Source: Vreelandella subterranea (GTDB lineage: Bacteria > Pseudomonadota > Gammaproteobacteria > Pseudomonadales > Halomonadaceae). From it: a DNA stretch of 64,000 nucleotides. This document shows positions 38,728 through 47,078 of the stretch, piece by piece. The notes beneath the pieces were generated by a model. The model searched no databases. It saw only the letters and a list, made by a program, of their open reading frames with translations, and was not told the origin of the DNA. The stretch spans positions 62,001 through 126,000 of the forward strand of contig NZ_FOGS01000001.1 in the NCBI RefSeq assembly GCF_900111305.1. Direction: 5' to 3'. Every line of letters starts with the position of its first letter. Within the stretch, counting starts at the first letter, position 1. A program made the position numbers and the translations under genes.

Positions 38728-40034
38728 GCCGTTGCTCGCCTTGTGATGGCCACTTTACTGACAACGTAATAAAGCGCGCCGGTAATCACAAACACGGGTA
38801 GCGAGGCCCCAAAGTCCAGCGGTGCCACCCAGTTCCAGTAGTAGGCCAACAGCGCCCCGACCGCATAGCTGCCCAACGCTAGCCAGTTAAATGCAGGCAG
38901 GCTATCGGCCTGTTGAATCAGCTGAGCCGAGGTGTAGCGCTGGTGACCCAGCAGGAAGTAGTCGACGATCATCAGTGAAAAGGCGGGAATAAAGACGCTG
39001 CCAATGATTAGTAGAAACGTCTGGAACTGATCGAGAATACCGGGGATCAGGGCACCGATCACGGACACGACGCCAATGATGAACGCTGGCTTCCAGAACG
39101 GCACCTTGGGCCGCACGCTCATGAACGAAAGCGTCGCGCTGTAGACACACATGACGTTCGTCGTCAGTACCGAAAAGAAAATCACCAGCGCCGCCGGCAG
39201 CCCAAACCCGAAACCGCTCAGCAGGGCCGTGGGATCGTAGGTCTGCTCCATGCCTTCGGCGATGGATAGCGCCGAGACCGTGGCACCAAGCCCCATGGCA
39301 ATCAGGGTGGCCGTCACATAGCCGCCCCAGGTACCGACAACCGCTGCCTTCAATGTACGGCAGTGGCGATTATAGTCAGCCGCGAGCGGTATCCAGGAAA
39401 AAGCGGTGGCCACGACGATATCGAAAATCACACCACCGCCCAGCACGCCTTCCGGCTCCAGTTGGGTAATGCTCGGCAGGTCGTAATGGCGATTGAGCGC
39501 AAACAGTACCACTGCCGATAGCCCGACCATCAACAGCGCTGCGATTTTCTCGACCTTTTCGATACCCAAGTGTCCGCGAAGCGCGATAAGCACCACCAGC
39601 GACTCACACAGCACCGTAAACAGCGCCACATTGGAGTATCCCGTCAGGCTTTCAACCGCGTAGTCGAGGCTCATGCCCGCCAAGAGCGCCTGGATCCAGC
39701 TCCACGCAATCAGCGCCAGCAGGTTCACCCAGGCAGGAAAGTTGGCACCTTTTCTACCGAAGGTACCCCGCGCCAGCACCATGGTCGTCATCCCGGTGCG
39801 CTGCCCCATGACCCCAATCAGCACCAGCGGAATAATGCCGATCGCCGAGCCTACCGCGATCAGCAACATGGCATGCTGAAAGGTTAAGTCCGGCACCAAA
39901 AACATACCGGTTAGAATCGTGGTGACGACGACGTTAGCCCCCAGCCACAGCGCGAAGGTGCCAGGCAGCCCGAGGCTATGCTCTACATCGTCAGCCGACA
40001 GCGTATCCTGGCCCAATACATGATTACTTTTCAT
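38724..40034 (-). CDS. NCS1-family permease (cytosine permease-like)
   Basis: This 436-residue permease has twelve predicted helices in the LeuT-type NCS1 pattern. After LSADDVEHSLGLPG come LGANVVVTTILTG, the loop GQRTGMTTMVLARGTFGRKGA and WIPLAADYNRHC. I use the ATG at 40034 (MKSNHVLG), which has GGAG at a good distance and overlaps the ThDP gene by 11 bp; a frame starting at 40052 is less likely. NCS1 proteins import nucleobases, hydantoins, allantoin or thiamine. In this operon a guanidino compound is a reasonable but unproved substrate. Confidence 0.78.
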   Translation of the reverse strand: MKSNHVLGQDTLSADDVEHSLGLPGTFALWLGANVVVTTILTGMFLVPDLTFQHAMLLIAVGSAIGIIPLVLIGVMGQRTGMTTMVLARGTFGRKGANFPAWVNLLALIAWSWIQALLAGMSLDYAVESLTGYSNVALFTVLCESLVVLIALRGHLGIEKVEKIAALLMVGLSAVVLFALNRHYDLPSITQLEPEGVLGGGVIFDIVVATAFSWIPLAADYNRHCRTLKAAVVGTWGGYVTATLIAMGLGATVSALSIAEGMEQTYDPTALLSGFGFGLPAALVIFFSVLTTNVMCVYSATLSFMSVRPKVPFWKPAFIIGVVSVIGALIPGILDQFQTFLLIIGSVFIPAFSLMIVDYFLLGHQRYTSAQLIQQADSLPAFNWLALGSYAVGALLAYYWNWVAPLDFGASLPVFVITGALYYVVSKVAITRRATA

Positions 40035-41694
40035 TGTTATCTCCTGTTTCAATCAGGTTTTTTTGCCATGCTGCGGCGTCTATTTCGATCAACACTGGTC
40101 GGTGGGGATCGCGTTTAGTCAAGGCTCGAGAAAGCTCAGATGGGCTCCCCACCATGACACCTGAACAGCCGAACCCTTCGGCCAGGGTGAGGAAGTTGGG
40201 TGCCTGGATATCCACGCCCAAGCGCGCCACGCCATTGGCATCCATATAGCGACGAATCTCTTCATAGCCTGCGTTGTGCCAGAGCACGATGACGATTGGC
40301 AGACGCTCTTCCACGGCCGTTGCCAGCTCGGAGAGGGTAAACATCACCCCGCCATCGCCTACCAAAGCCACCACCGGTAGATCGGGGCGACCCAACTGGG
40401 CACCCAGCGCCGCCGGTAGCCCATAGCCCAAGGTGCCGTAGCCCGTTGAGGCGTTGAAATAACGCCGTGGCGCGGGCTGGCTCACCAGGTGATTACCGGC
40501 ATACACCGGCGCGGTGGAATCGCCCACCAGAATGGCGTCAGGCAGGTGCTCGGCAAGCGTTGTATAAAGCGGCACAAAATCGCTAAAGGCGGGGTCCTTG
40601 ACCAGGTTCAAGGCGCTTAACGCCGAGGCGGTTCGTTTAGCTCCCTGGCGTTGCAATGAATCGGGAAAGTGACCAAGCAACAACTCAAGGCTACGCCCAG
40701 CGTCCCCCACCAGCCCTAGCGTGACGCGCTGGTTGCGCACCAGCTGTTCAGGGTCGAGATCGATACGGATCAGCGTGCCATTGAGGAGAAACCCACCGTC
40801 GAACACTACGTCGTAGTCGGTCTCACCAAGCTCGGTACCCACCGCCAGAATCACATCGGCGTTGGCCGCCAGCTCGCGTACCGCAGGCAACGCGACGTTC
40901 GCGCCTAAATCCAGCGGGTGTTCACGGCCCAACAGACCTTTGGCGTTGATGGTCGTGACCGTGGGCGCATCGAGCTGTTCTACCAATGCCCGCGCTGCTT
41001 TGGGCGCCGATACGCAACCACCGCCCAGTAGCACCAAGGGCTGCTTCGCCGCCTTTAACAGCCGAGCGGCCTCGGCAAGCCCGTCTGGGTCGGGCGCGGC
41101 CCTGTAAAGCGTGGGCGCCTGCCAGGAAGACGGTGCGTCTACCGGCGCGTTGAAGAGGTCGATGGGGATTTCAATGTGCACCGGACCAGGCCGCGCACCG
41201 TTGAAGATTGCAAAAGCACGGGCCAGCACCTCGGGCAGCGTGTTGGCATCCAGCAGCGTATGGCTGAAGCGAGCCACACCGCTGATCATCTGCTGCTGGC
41301 TGGGCAGCTCGTGGAGCCGCCCCTGGCCCATACCCAGGGTATCGCGACGGTTCACGCTTGAGATCACCAGCATGGGAATGGAGTCCGCCAGGGCCTGGCC
41401 CATGGCGGTGGCCATATTGGTCATCCCCGGCCCGGTGATAATCAGGCAGACCCCTGGCTTGCCGCTTGCCCGGGCATAGCCGTCGGCCATAAACCCTGCG
41501 CCCTGTTCATGGCGCGGGGTAATATGCTGCACATCGCTGCCTTCCAGCCCGCGATACAGCTCCACGGTGTGCACGCCGGGAATGCCGAACAGTGTGCTGA
41601 CACCGTAGGTATCGCGCAGCAAACGGATCAGTAGCTCCGCGCAGGTCAGGGTTGCTGGACTGGTTGACTGATTGCTCGTTACGTTAGCGTTCAT
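40024..41694 (-). CDS. aruI: ThDP-dependent decarboxylase, probable 5-guanidino-2-oxopentanoate decarboxylase (AruI-like)
   Basis: This 556-residue protein of the acetolactate synthase/pyruvate oxidase fold has the activating Glu at E63 in PRHEQGAGFMADGYAR. The N-terminal segment FGIPGVHTVELYRGLEGS and the ThDP-binding motif from GDGGVMFTLSEL to WHNAGYEEI near the C-terminus are also present. Length and the N-terminal pattern fit AruI of Pseudomonas (about 560 aa), which decarboxylates 2-ketoarginine to 4-guanidinobutyraldehyde. The operon also encodes a guanidinobutyrase and an aldehyde dehydrogenase, the next two steps, which supports this over acetolactate synthase. No arginine:pyruvate transaminase (AruH) is in the window. 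Confidence 0.72.
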   Translation of the reverse strand: MNANVTSNQSTSPATLTCAELLIRLLRDTYGVSTLFGIPGVHTVELYRGLEGSDVQHITPRHEQGAGFMADGYARASGKPGVCLIITGPGMTNMATAMGQALADSIPMLVISSVNRRDTLGMGQGRLHELPSQQQMISGVARFSHTLLDANTLPEVLARAFAIFNGARPGPVHIEIPIDLFNAPVDAPSSWQAPTLYRAAPDPDGLAEAARLLKAAKQPLVLLGGGCVSAPKAARALVEQLDAPTVTTINAKGLLGREHPLDLGANVALPAVRELAANADVILAVGTELGETDYDVVFDGGFLLNGTLIRIDLDPEQLVRNQRVTLGLVGDAGRSLELLLGHFPDSLQRQGAKRTASALSALNLVKDPAFSDFVPLYTTLAEHLPDAILVGDSTAPVYAGNHLVSQPAPRRYFNASTGYGTLGYGLPAALGAQLGRPDLPVVALVGDGGVMFTLSELATAVEERLPIVIVLWHNAGYEEIRRYMDANGVARLGVDIQAPNFLTLAEGFGCSGVMVGSPSELSRALTKRDPHRPVLIEIDAAAWQKNLIETGDNNEK

Positions 41695-41704
41695 TGTAGG
41701 CCCC

Positions 41705-43084
41705 TTAGAAGAAAAACGTATGGGCCATAAAGGCGATGATCGGCAGCGTGATGGCTGTCCGCAGCAGGAAAATCGCCACCAGTTCCCATAGCTTGATGGG
41801 GATCTTCGACTTGAGCAGCAGCGCGCCGATTTCCGACATGTAGATCAACTGAGTGAGCGACAGGCAGGCAATCACGAAGCGGGTCAGTTCGCTTTCGATA
41901 TTGGTCGCCAGTACCGCTGGCAGGAACATATCGGCAAAGCCGACCAGCGTCGCAGGCGCCGCCGCTTCTGCCTCGGGAATCCGCAGCAGCTCCAGCACCG
42001 GCACCATCGGGTAGGAAAGCCAGGTGAACAGCGGGGTAAACTCAGCAAGGATCAGCGCGACCGTGCCGATGGCAAACACCAGGGGCAGCAGTGCGAGGAA
42101 GATATCCATGACGTTAAGCAACGCCAGCTTCGCCAGTTCCCTGGGCCCCGGCGCACCGGCGGCACGGCGCGTGGCTTGCAGCAGGCTGTAGCGCAACAGG
42201 CCTATTTTAGCGGTGGGTTTTTCGCTGATCTGACACCCCACCGGCTCATAGTAATCATTGGCTTTGCGGGACAGCGGCGGCAAGCGCGGCACAATCACCG
42301 CAGCAATTAACCCCGAAACCACCACCGTGAAATAAAACTGCACAAACAGGTGGTTGATATCCACGAAGCTGGTCACGAGCAGCGCAAAGGCAATCGAGAC
42401 CACCGAAAAGTTGGAGGCAATCACCGAGGCCTCGCGGCCGTTATAGTAGCCCTGCTCGTACTGCTGGGTGGTAATCAGCACGCCGACGGTACCCGACCCC
42501 ATCCACGACGCGGTGGCATCGATGGCGCTGCGTCCCGGCAGATTAAAGATCACCCGGAACGGCTTGCGCACCAGGCTGCCGATAAACTCCATAAAGCCGA
42601 ATTCCACCAGAAACGGCAGCAGCAGCGCAGCAAAGAAGAAGAAGGTCAGCAGCACCGGCGCCAGGTCGTTGAGCATCACCCCACCGGTAAACGATGCGGT
42701 GACGAATTCGGGGCCTACCTGAAAAAACGTCATCAAGGCAAAGAGCGCGCCCAGGATGCGCATACCCAACCATACCGGCCCGACGTGAAACATTTCGTTC
42801 AGTACGCCCGATTCCGCCCAGGAAGGATTCACCAGTTTGGCATAAAGCGTGGCCACGACCGAGAAGCACAGTACCACCGTGGCGATAGCAGGCAAGGTCG
42901 TTCCCAGCAGGGTTTGCAATCCATCGGCCATCAGGCCCATGCCGATGTTAATGGTGTCGCCCACTTGAAAGGGCACCAAGAACAACAGCACCCCGATCAA
43001 GGAGGGAATTAAGAATTTGATGAGATGACGCCGTTGGATCGGTTCATCGGCGCTTGGCTCGTCTAGCTGCACATGCGAGGACAT
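41705..43084 (-). CDS. YjiH-family membrane protein with nucleoside-recognition Gate domain
   Basis: This 459-residue integral membrane protein has about ten helices. It resembles the YjiH/Gate (nucleoside recognition) family, with a conserved central stretch DATASWMGSGTVGVLITTQ, often encoded beside arginine- or guanidino-compound genes. It probably exports or imports a pathway compound, perhaps guanidinobutyrate, GABA or urea. It sits second in the sigma-54 operon, 132 bp after the guanidinobutyrase gene and 10 bp before the ThDP enzyme. The start has AGGTG close by. Confidence 0.72.
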   Translation of the reverse strand: MSSHVQLDEPSADEPIQRRHLIKFLIPSLIGVLLFLVPFQVGDTINIGMGLMADGLQTLLGTTLPAIATVVLCFSVVATLYAKLVNPSWAESGVLNEMFHVGPVWLGMRILGALFALMTFFQVGPEFVTASFTGGVMLNDLAPVLLTFFFFAALLLPFLVEFGFMEFIGSLVRKPFRVIFNLPGRSAIDATASWMGSGTVGVLITTQQYEQGYYNGREASVIASNFSVVSIAFALLVTSFVDINHLFVQFYFTVVVSGLIAAVIVPRLPPLSRKANDYYEPVGCQISEKPTAKIGLLRYSLLQATRRAAGAPGPRELAKLALLNVMDIFLALLPLVFAIGTVALILAEFTPLFTWLSYPMVPVLELLRIPEAEAAAPATLVGFADMFLPAVLATNIESELTRFVIACLSLTQLIYMSEIGALLLKSKIPIKLWELVAIFLLRTAITLPIIAFMAHTFFF

Positions 43085-43216
43085 GGGTTCACCTGTATTG
43101 AAGGTTTATTGGAGGTGAGCTGGCGATTTCTGAAGCGGCGGCCTGCACCGCTTATTACCTTGTCTATTTATTTAATGCGCCTTGTTAAACCGGCGCTTTT
43201 TAATGCCATCATCTGA

Positions 43217-44167
43217 TTAACTGCCGCGTTTTACGCCCGGCAGTACACAGAGCATTTCATACAACAATGTGGCCCCCATTAGCGCGGTGTTGCCGCTGGG
43301 GTCGTAGGGTGGCGACACTTCCACCAGATCGCCGCCGACAATGTTCAGGCCTGCCGCACCACGAACGATTTCCAGGCCCTGGGAAGACGTCAGGCCGCCC
43401 ATTTCCACCGTGCCCGTACCGGGGGCAACCGAGGGGTCCAGGGCGTCGATATCAAAGCTGATGTACACCGGGATATCGCCCATCTGCTCGCGTACTTCCT
43501 TCATCAACGGCGCCAGCGAGCGGTACCAGCAATCCTCCGCCTGAACGACACGAAAGCCCTGATCTCGACACCAGTCGAAATCTTCCGCCGCGTATCCCGT
43601 CCCCCGCAGGCCAATCTGCACGACCTTGTTGGCGGCCAGCAGCCCCTCTTCCTGGGCACGACGAAACGGCGTGCCATGGGCAATCGGCTCGCCAAACATG
43701 TGCTCGTTCACATCGGCGTGGGCATCGACGTGGATCAGCCCTACCGGGCCATGCTTCTTGGCAATGGAACGCAGTACCGGCAGAGTGAGCGTATGTTCGC
43801 CGCCAAGGGTCAGCGGAATACAGTCATGCTTGAGCACCTCGTCGTAAAACGCGGTAATGATGTCGACGCTTTTTGGCAGGTGAAACGTATTGATGGGGAC
43901 ATCGCCAATGTCCGCCACCTGCAGGCTTTCGAAGGGCGCTGCGCGGGTCGCCATGTTATAGGGGCGCAGCATGCGCGACTCATCGCGAATCTGGCGCGGA
44001 CCTAGCCGCGTGCCGGGGCGGTTCGAGGTGCCAATATCCATGGGAATGCCGATAAAGGCCGCGTCCAACCCCTGAGCCGTTTCCTGCGTGGGCAGGCGCA
44101 TCATGGTCGCGGGGCCGGCAAAGCGCGGCATGCTGTTGCCGCCCAGCGGCTGATTAAAGTCCGACAT
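43217..44167 (-). CDS. gbuA: Guanidinobutyrase/agmatinase-family ureohydrolase
   Basis: I choose the ATG at 44167 (MSDFNQPLGGNSMPRF), which has GGAG exactly 6 bases upstream; two longer starts lack spacing. The 316 residues hold the dinuclear Mn motifs GGEHTLTLP, HVDAHADVNEH and SFDIDALDP. The N-terminal part (QPLGGNSMPRF, RPYNMATRAAPF) and the C-terminus (LLYEMLCVLPGV) closely match Pseudomonas GbuA as I remember it. The reaction is 4-guanidinobutyrate plus water to GABA plus urea (EC 3.5.3.7); agmatine or guanidinopropionate cannot be excluded. It is first in the operon behind a sigma-54 promoter. Confidence 0.83.
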   Translation of the reverse strand: MSDFNQPLGGNSMPRFAGPATMMRLPTQETAQGLDAAFIGIPMDIGTSNRPGTRLGPRQIRDESRMLRPYNMATRAAPFESLQVADIGDVPINTFHLPKSVDIITAFYDEVLKHDCIPLTLGGEHTLTLPVLRSIAKKHGPVGLIHVDAHADVNEHMFGEPIAHGTPFRRAQEEGLLAANKVVQIGLRGTGYAAEDFDWCRDQGFRVVQAEDCWYRSLAPLMKEVREQMGDIPVYISFDIDALDPSVAPGTGTVEMGGLTSSQGLEIVRGAAGLNIVGGDLVEVSPPYDPSGNTALMGATLLYEMLCVLPGVKRGS

Positions 44168-44210
44168 ACTCATCTCCAGCTTGTTATTGGTTGCGCCATA
44201 TCCGGCCTGA

Positions 44211-44250
44211 CTACTGCTCACTACTGCTGAATACTGCTGAATACTGCAGG
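44211..44250. repeat. Four tandem 10-bp repeats in the gbuA leader
   Basis: Units ctactgctca, ctactgctga, atactgctga and atactgcagg follow each other without gaps. The array spans the predicted transcription start of gbuA and reaches into the -12 element of its sigma-54 promoter. Confidence 0.75.
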
Positions 44251-44260
44251 TACCGTGCCA
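44245..44260 (-). promoter_or_regulatory. Sigma-54 (-24/-12) promoter for the gbuA operon
   Basis: On the minus strand the sequence is TGGCACGGTACCTGCA: GG and GC are separated by exactly 10 bases and the flanking bases match the TGGCAC-N5-TTGCA consensus at all but one position. Transcription should start near 44233, about 66 bp before the gbuA ATG. The divergent gene encodes a sigma-54 activator. Confidence 0.82.
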
Positions 44261-44312
44261 ACTTCCATCTCGCGCTTAAGCCGCCATTGAGCGCCGTTAA
44301 AAAGCTCTTTCG

Positions 44313-44359
44313 ATGCAAAAATGCATTGAAAATAGGGCCACTTGATTCAAGAATGCATT
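44313..44359. promoter_or_regulatory. Candidate enhancer sites for the sigma-54 activator
   Basis: A perfect dyad ATGCA-AAAA-TGCAT (44313-44326) and a second palindrome AATGCATT (44352-44359) lie 53-115 bp upstream of the sigma-54 promoter and 33-80 bp before the activator gene. A related half (acgcatc) follows at 44371. This is the expected place for upstream activator sites and for autoregulation. Confidence 0.5.
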
Positions 44360-44391
44360 ATCGATTCATAAACGCATCAAAGGAGCCCCTG

Positions 44392-45810
44392 GTGAGCGAC
44401 ATCGATAGCTGCGTCCTGCAAACCATCGTGGAAACAGCCAACGACCATTTCTTCATCGTTGGTGGCGACGGCCGCGTGCTGGATATCAGCCCAGGCGCCG
44501 AAGCGGTTTACGGGTTATCACGGGAGGAACTGCTTGCCAGCAGCGTTCAACAGCTACAGGCCGCTGGGGTACTGAAGCCGTCGATTACGCTGGAAGTGAT
44601 GCGCACGCGCCAACCTGCGCAGCTTATGCAGGTCACCGGGACAGGCCGACGCGTCATTGCTGAAGCCTACCCCGTGTTTGTGGAGGGCAGGCTCGAGCGC
44701 GTCATCAGCCGCTCCCGGGATCTTACCGACCTGCAACTGCTGCAAGATGAATACGCCCTGCTGCAAAAACGCTTCAGCGAACACTTGAAGCGCAGCCATG
44801 CCGCCCCCGATGCCGAAGAACAGGCGCTGGATGACGCCCTGGATGACCTCCAGGTCAGAAGCAACGTCATGCGGGAAATTGCCCTGCTGCTCAAGCGCGT
44901 GGCGCCCTCGGATGCCAATGTGCTGATGCTGGGCGAGTCCGGCGTGGGGAAAACCGCCTTCGCCAAACAATTGCACCGCTGGAGCCAGCGCTGTGACGGC
45001 CCCTTTATCGACGTCAACTGCTCGGCCATCCCCGAGAACCTCTTCGAGTCGGAGATGTTCGGCTACCAGCCCGGCGCTTTCAGCGGCGCCGCGCGGCAGG
45101 GCAAAGCGGGCCTATTGGAGCAGGCCGAAGGCGGCACGCTGTTTCTGGATGAGATCGGCGAGCTGCCGCTATTGATGCAGACCAAACTGCTCAAGGTGAT
45201 CCAGGATGGCAGCCTGACTCGCCTGGGCGATACCCGCCCAAGGCGGGTGAATTTCCGTTTGGTGGTCGCCACCAACCAGGACCTGGCCAAGCAGGTCGAA
45301 GCCGGGCACTTTCGGCTGGACCTTTACTACCGTCTTAATGTCATCCCCGTCACCCTGCCCCCGCTTCGAGACCGCCGCGAGGATATTCCCGACTTGGTAG
45401 AGGCCTGCCTGAACCGGCTGAACCAGCGCTACGGGCGGCAGAAAATCCTGGGCAATCAGGTATGGTCGACGCTGATGGGCAGTGAATGGCCGGGCAACGT
45501 GCGTGAGCTGGAGAACTGGCTGGAAAGAGCCTGGCTTTCAAGCCCCACCGATCAAATCGAAACGCCGGCCGTTCATTCCCAAGCGGAACACCCCGCCACG
45601 AATCCGGCAGACGCTTCGCCTACTTCCAACACAATACCCATCCAGCCCCACGAGACACTCAAGCAGTATCTCGCGCGGCTGGAGCGGGAAACCTTTGAAG
45701 AATTAAGTGCCACGCTGCCCAGCACCTACGCCATCGCCGAGCGGCTGGGCATCAGCCAATCAAGCGTCGTACGCAGACTCCAGCGTTATGGGCTTAAAGT
45801 CACTCGGTAA
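44392..45810 (+). CDS. Sigma-54-dependent activator (PAS, AAA+, Fis-type HTH)
   Basis: The start is GTG 44392 ([10 protein letters not shown]), 8 bases after AGGAG; the frame extends 67 codons upstream through the promoter region and is not coding there. The 472 residues contain an N-terminal PAS sensor (about 10-115), a short coiled linker, an AAA+ domain with GESGVGKT (about 182) and [11 protein letters not shown], and a C-terminal Fis-type helix-turn-helix ([19 protein letters not shown]). The sigma-54 contact loop reads GAFSGA instead of GAFTGA, a conservative change. It almost certainly activates the divergent gbuA operon, probably in response to a guanidino compound sensed by the PAS domain. 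Confidence 0.85.
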   Translation: MSDIDSCVLQTIVETANDHFFIVGGDGRVLDISPGAEAVYGLSREELLASSVQQLQAAGVLKPSITLEVMRTRQPAQLMQVTGTGRRVIAEAYPVFVEGRLERVISRSRDLTDLQLLQDEYALLQKRFSEHLKRSHAAPDAEEQALDDALDDLQVRSNVMREIALLLKRVAPSDANVLMLGESGVGKTAFAKQLHRWSQRCDGPFIDVNCSAIPENLFESEMFGYQPGAFSGAARQGKAGLLEQAEGGTLFLDEIGELPLLMQTKLLKVIQDGSLTRLGDTRPRRVNFRLVVATNQDLAKQVEAGHFRLDLYYRLNVIPVTLPPLRDRREDIPDLVEACLNRLNQRYGRQKILGNQVWSTLMGSEWPGNVRELENWLERAWLSSPTDQIETPAVHSQAEHPATNPADASPTSNTIPIQPHETLKQYLARLERETFEELSATLPSTYAIAERLGISQSSVVRRLQRYGLKVTR

Positions 45811-45820
45811 CTATTTCGCT

Positions 45821-45847
45821 TGACACAGGATTGCTATATAAGTGTCA
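45821..45847 (+). promoter_or_regulatory. Possible promoter and dyad before the Ugp-like operon
   Basis: A TTGACA box (45820-45825) is followed 17 bases later by TGTCAT, a poor -10 element. TGACAC (45821-45826) and GTGTCA (45842-45847) form a 6-bp dyad. A weak likeness to a Pho box is noted but does not meet its consensus. Confidence 0.35.
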
Positions 45848-45901
45848 TGCAAGTGCAACACCTTCAACACAAGCTGGATCAATAACAACCAACAGCCGGT
45901 G

Positions 45902-47068
45902 ATGAGTGTTATGGACCAATCGCGTATCCGCCTGGAACGCGTTACCAAACGATGGGACGCGTCACCCGCCGTCGATGGTATTTCCTTCGACGTCACCCCT
46001 GGGCAATTTGTCATTCTGCTCGGCCCCTCGGGCTGCGGTAAATCAACCACCTTGCGCATGATCGCAGGCCTGGAAGAGGCCAGCGACGGGCGTATCCATA
46101 TCGGCGATCGTGACGTCACGCGCCTGCCGCCGGGGGATCGCGGGCTGAGCATGGTGTTCCAGTCCTACGCGCTGTTTCCGCACTTGAGTGTAGCCGACAA
46201 CATCGTGTTTGGCCTGCGCAGCCGCAAGGTACCCAAAGCCGAGCAGCGCGAGCGGCTGGCCAAGGTCGCCGAACTGGTTGATCTCACCGACCACCTGAAC
46301 CGCAAACCCGCCCAGCTTTCCGGCGGCCAGCGCCAGCGGGTGGCGCTGGCCCGCTCGGTGATCTCCGAACACCCCATCTGCCTGATGGACGAGCCGCTTT
46401 CCAACCTGGATGCCCGGCTGCGCAGCGATATGCGTCGGGAAATCAAGGCGTTGCAAAGCCGCCTGAACATGACGGTGATCTACGTCACCCATGACCAGGT
46501 CGAGGCCATGAGCATGGGGGACCGCGTGATTCTGATGCAGCACGGCCAGATCGTGCAGGACGGCACCCCCGACGAGCTTTACAACCGCCCGGCCAGCGCC
46601 TTCGCCGCCAGCTTTATCGGCAGCCCTGCCATGAACCTGCTGCCACTGGTGGCTGGCGAACACGGCGCTGTGATTGATAGCGAATCCGACATGCCGGTTG
46701 CCCCACTGGAAGCGGCCAACGGTCAGCTGGGCATCCGCCCTGAAGATATCGAGCTACGCCCTGCATCAGCCTCCGGCGTACCGGCAAAGGTGCTCAGCGA
46801 CGAATACCTGGGGGCCGACACCATCGCCCACCTGGTGGTCGGCCGACATACCCTGCGGATCCGGCTGCGCGGCCGCCATGCGATTACCGGCCAGCACTGC
46901 CGGATCGGCTGGCCTGCGTCCGCCGCTCACCTGTTCGGAGCCGACGGCCTGCGTCGTGACGACCTGACCGCTTACTCACTGATGCCCACTGCTCCGCCGG
47001 AAAGCGAATTACCCATTGGTTCATCGCAAGCCGAATTGCGCCACTTCCCGCTCCAATCCCAACGTTGA
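45902..47068 (+). CDS. ABC importer ATPase (UgpC/MalK-type)
   Basis: This 388-residue ATPase of the CUT1 class has LLGPSGCGKST (about 38-48), the Q-loop VFQSYALFPHLSV, LSGGQRQR, LMDEPLSNLD and the switch TYVTHDQVEAMSMGD region. The C-terminal half carries the regulatory TOBE/OB domain (LGIRPEDIEL). The start is taken at the ATG reading MSVMDQSRI; MDQ, 9 bases on, is equally possible. It energises the importer formed with the next three genes. The order ATPase, binding protein, permease, permease differs from the enterobacterial ugpBAEC order. Confidence 0.83.
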   Translation: MSVMDQSRIRLERVTKRWDASPAVDGISFDVTPGQFVILLGPSGCGKSTTLRMIAGLEEASDGRIHIGDRDVTRLPPGDRGLSMVFQSYALFPHLSVADNIVFGLRSRKVPKAEQRERLAKVAELVDLTDHLNRKPAQLSGGQRQRVALARSVISEHPICLMDEPLSNLDARLRSDMRREIKALQSRLNMTVIYVTHDQVEAMSMGDRVILMQHGQIVQDGTPDELYNRPASAFAASFIGSPAMNLLPLVAGEHGAVIDSESDMPVAPLEAANGQLGIRPEDIELRPASASGVPAKVLSDEYLGADTIAHLVVGRHTLRIRLRGRHAITGQHCRIGWPASAAHLFGADGLRRDDLTAYSLMPTAPPESELPIGSSQAELRHFPLQSQR

Positions 47069-47078
47069 GGTGTTCCCC

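Noticed and set aside
44191..44391. 67-codon N-terminal extension of the sigma-54 activator
   Set aside because: It would cover the sigma-54 promoter, the tandem repeats and the dyads; GTG 44392 has AGGAG and starts just before the PAS domain.
45841..45860. Pho-box-like sequence before the Ugp-like operon
   Set aside because: Only the first half resembles TGTCAT; the second half fails the consensus, so phosphate control is not claimed.
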